DNA of 64,000 nucleotides from Candidatus Helarchaeota archaeon (lineage in GTDB: Archaea; Asgardarchaeota; Lokiarchaeia; Helarchaeales; RDOG01): the NCBI GenBank assembly GCA_019058315.1, contig JAHPZH010000002.1, positions 372,001-436,000 of the forward strand. Reading direction: 5' to 3'. The notes beneath the pieces are model-generated. The model worked only from the letters and a program-made list of their open reading frames with translations. It was not told the origin of the DNA and searched no databases. The position numbers were made by a program, and so were the translations under genes. This document shows, in pieces, positions 63,699 through 64,000 of this stretch (position 1 is the stretch's first letter; every line of letters starts with the position of its first letter).

Positions 63699-64000
63699 TT
63701 ATTTGATTTTTTCATTTTTGTCAAGTATCACAATCCCATCTGCCAGAATTTTTTTCCAATTGATGGGGAAATTAAGTACCAAATCCTTTATTTCAACTCT
63801 ACCATCACAATAGACTCCCTCAACACTGTTCCCATCAGTGATGAATAATTGTCCATCGAAGCTTAGAATGAAATATTCGCCCTTTTTAATCTTGATATCT
63901 TCTCTCCCACTTGCATTAAATTCTCTATAATAAACAACCTCATCTTGTGGTTGAATCATTAGTAACTTTTTATTTTTATAATCTTGAATGATTTCACTTT
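63699..64000 (-). CDS. Unknown small beta-rich protein, N-terminus cut by window edge
   Basis: The minus-strand frame is open past the ATG at 63957-63959 to the end of the window (upstream codons read SEIIQDYKNKKLL), so the true start may lie outside. The visible 86 residues after the Met are beta-rich, with KIKKGEYFILSFDGQLFITD and CDGRVEIKDLVLNFP, and contain no known motif. It is upstream of the zinc-ribbon gene on the same strand and could be co-transcribed with it. Confidence 0.5.
   Translation of the reverse strand, partial: SEIIQDYKNKKLLMIQPQDEVVYYREFNASGREDIKIKKGEYFILSFDGQLFITDGNSVEGVYCDGRVEIKDLVLNFPINWKKILADGIVILDKNEKIK

Overview
This AT-rich window most likely comes from an Asgard archaeon of the Helarchaeia/Lokiarchaeia type. 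The evidence is an archaeal histone, archaeal-type ThrRS and IleRS, an intron-bearing tRNA, a Ras-like GTPase next to a membrane protein with a longin-like tail, a protein-prenyltransferase-like toroid, many LRR/TPR/WD40/HEAT repeat proteins, and a divergent methyl-coenzyme M reductase (MCR) cluster. MCR-type genes of this divergent kind are known in Asgard archaea from Helarchaeota. The lineage is inferred from gene content; no search was run.

Layout. 0-11.6 kb: a plus-strand metabolic block. It holds a double-cubane-cluster / 2-hydroxyacyl-CoA-dehydratase-like protein cut by the window edge, two paralogous proteins of unknown family, then mcrA, atwA (component A2), an SCP2-like gene, mcrB, mcrG and a QueG-like two-[4Fe-4S] protein. 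McrA keeps the Ni-ligand Gln but has lost several otherwise conserved residues (equivalents of His257, Tyr333, Gln400 and Cys452), so an alkyl-CoM reductase acting on longer alkanes is more likely than a methanogenic MCR. 11.6-16.8 kb: a small membrane protein, a GH31 glucosidase, a TPR-like protein and a membrane-anchored surface protein. 17-29.5 kb: two copies of a DUF4139 gene pair (A-B and A'-B') enclosing TPR, WD40 and LRR genes. 29.5-38.6 kb: a frameshifted OB-fold gene, a coiled-coil protein, a prenyltransferase-like toroid, histone, a bacterial-type HEAT protein, two LRR proteins and a second surface protein built of exact 174-bp repeats. 38.8-43.5 kb: a LAGLIDADG endonuclease gene beside a tRNA read as tRNA-Ile(UAU) with up to three introns, directly downstream of ileS. 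43.7-53.5 kb: envelope/lipid genes (two GT2 enzymes, a membrane protein, a CDP-alcohol phosphotransferase, a TPR-CPBP protease fusion, a polysaccharide deacetylase, a B12-radical SAM protein and a LuxE/PaaK-like adenylating enzyme). 53.6-64 kb: a membrane protein with longin-like tail plus Ras-like GTPase, thrS, a coiled-coil protein, a divergent pair of nucleotidyltransferases, a PSTK-like kinase, TatD, a zinc-ribbon protein and an edge fragment.

How the genes fit together. The left block is a plausible alkane-activation module. McrABG would form alkyl-CoM and AtwA would help reductive activation. The unknown genes around it (the DCCP-like protein, the paralogous pair, the SCP2-like protein and the QueG-like protein) are candidates for activation or for the unresolved alkyl-CoM to acyl-CoA conversion. 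The rest is typical Asgard content: GTPase signalling, repeat scaffolds, surface proteins and lipid/glycan synthesis. No CRISPR array, insertion sequence or rRNA gene was seen.
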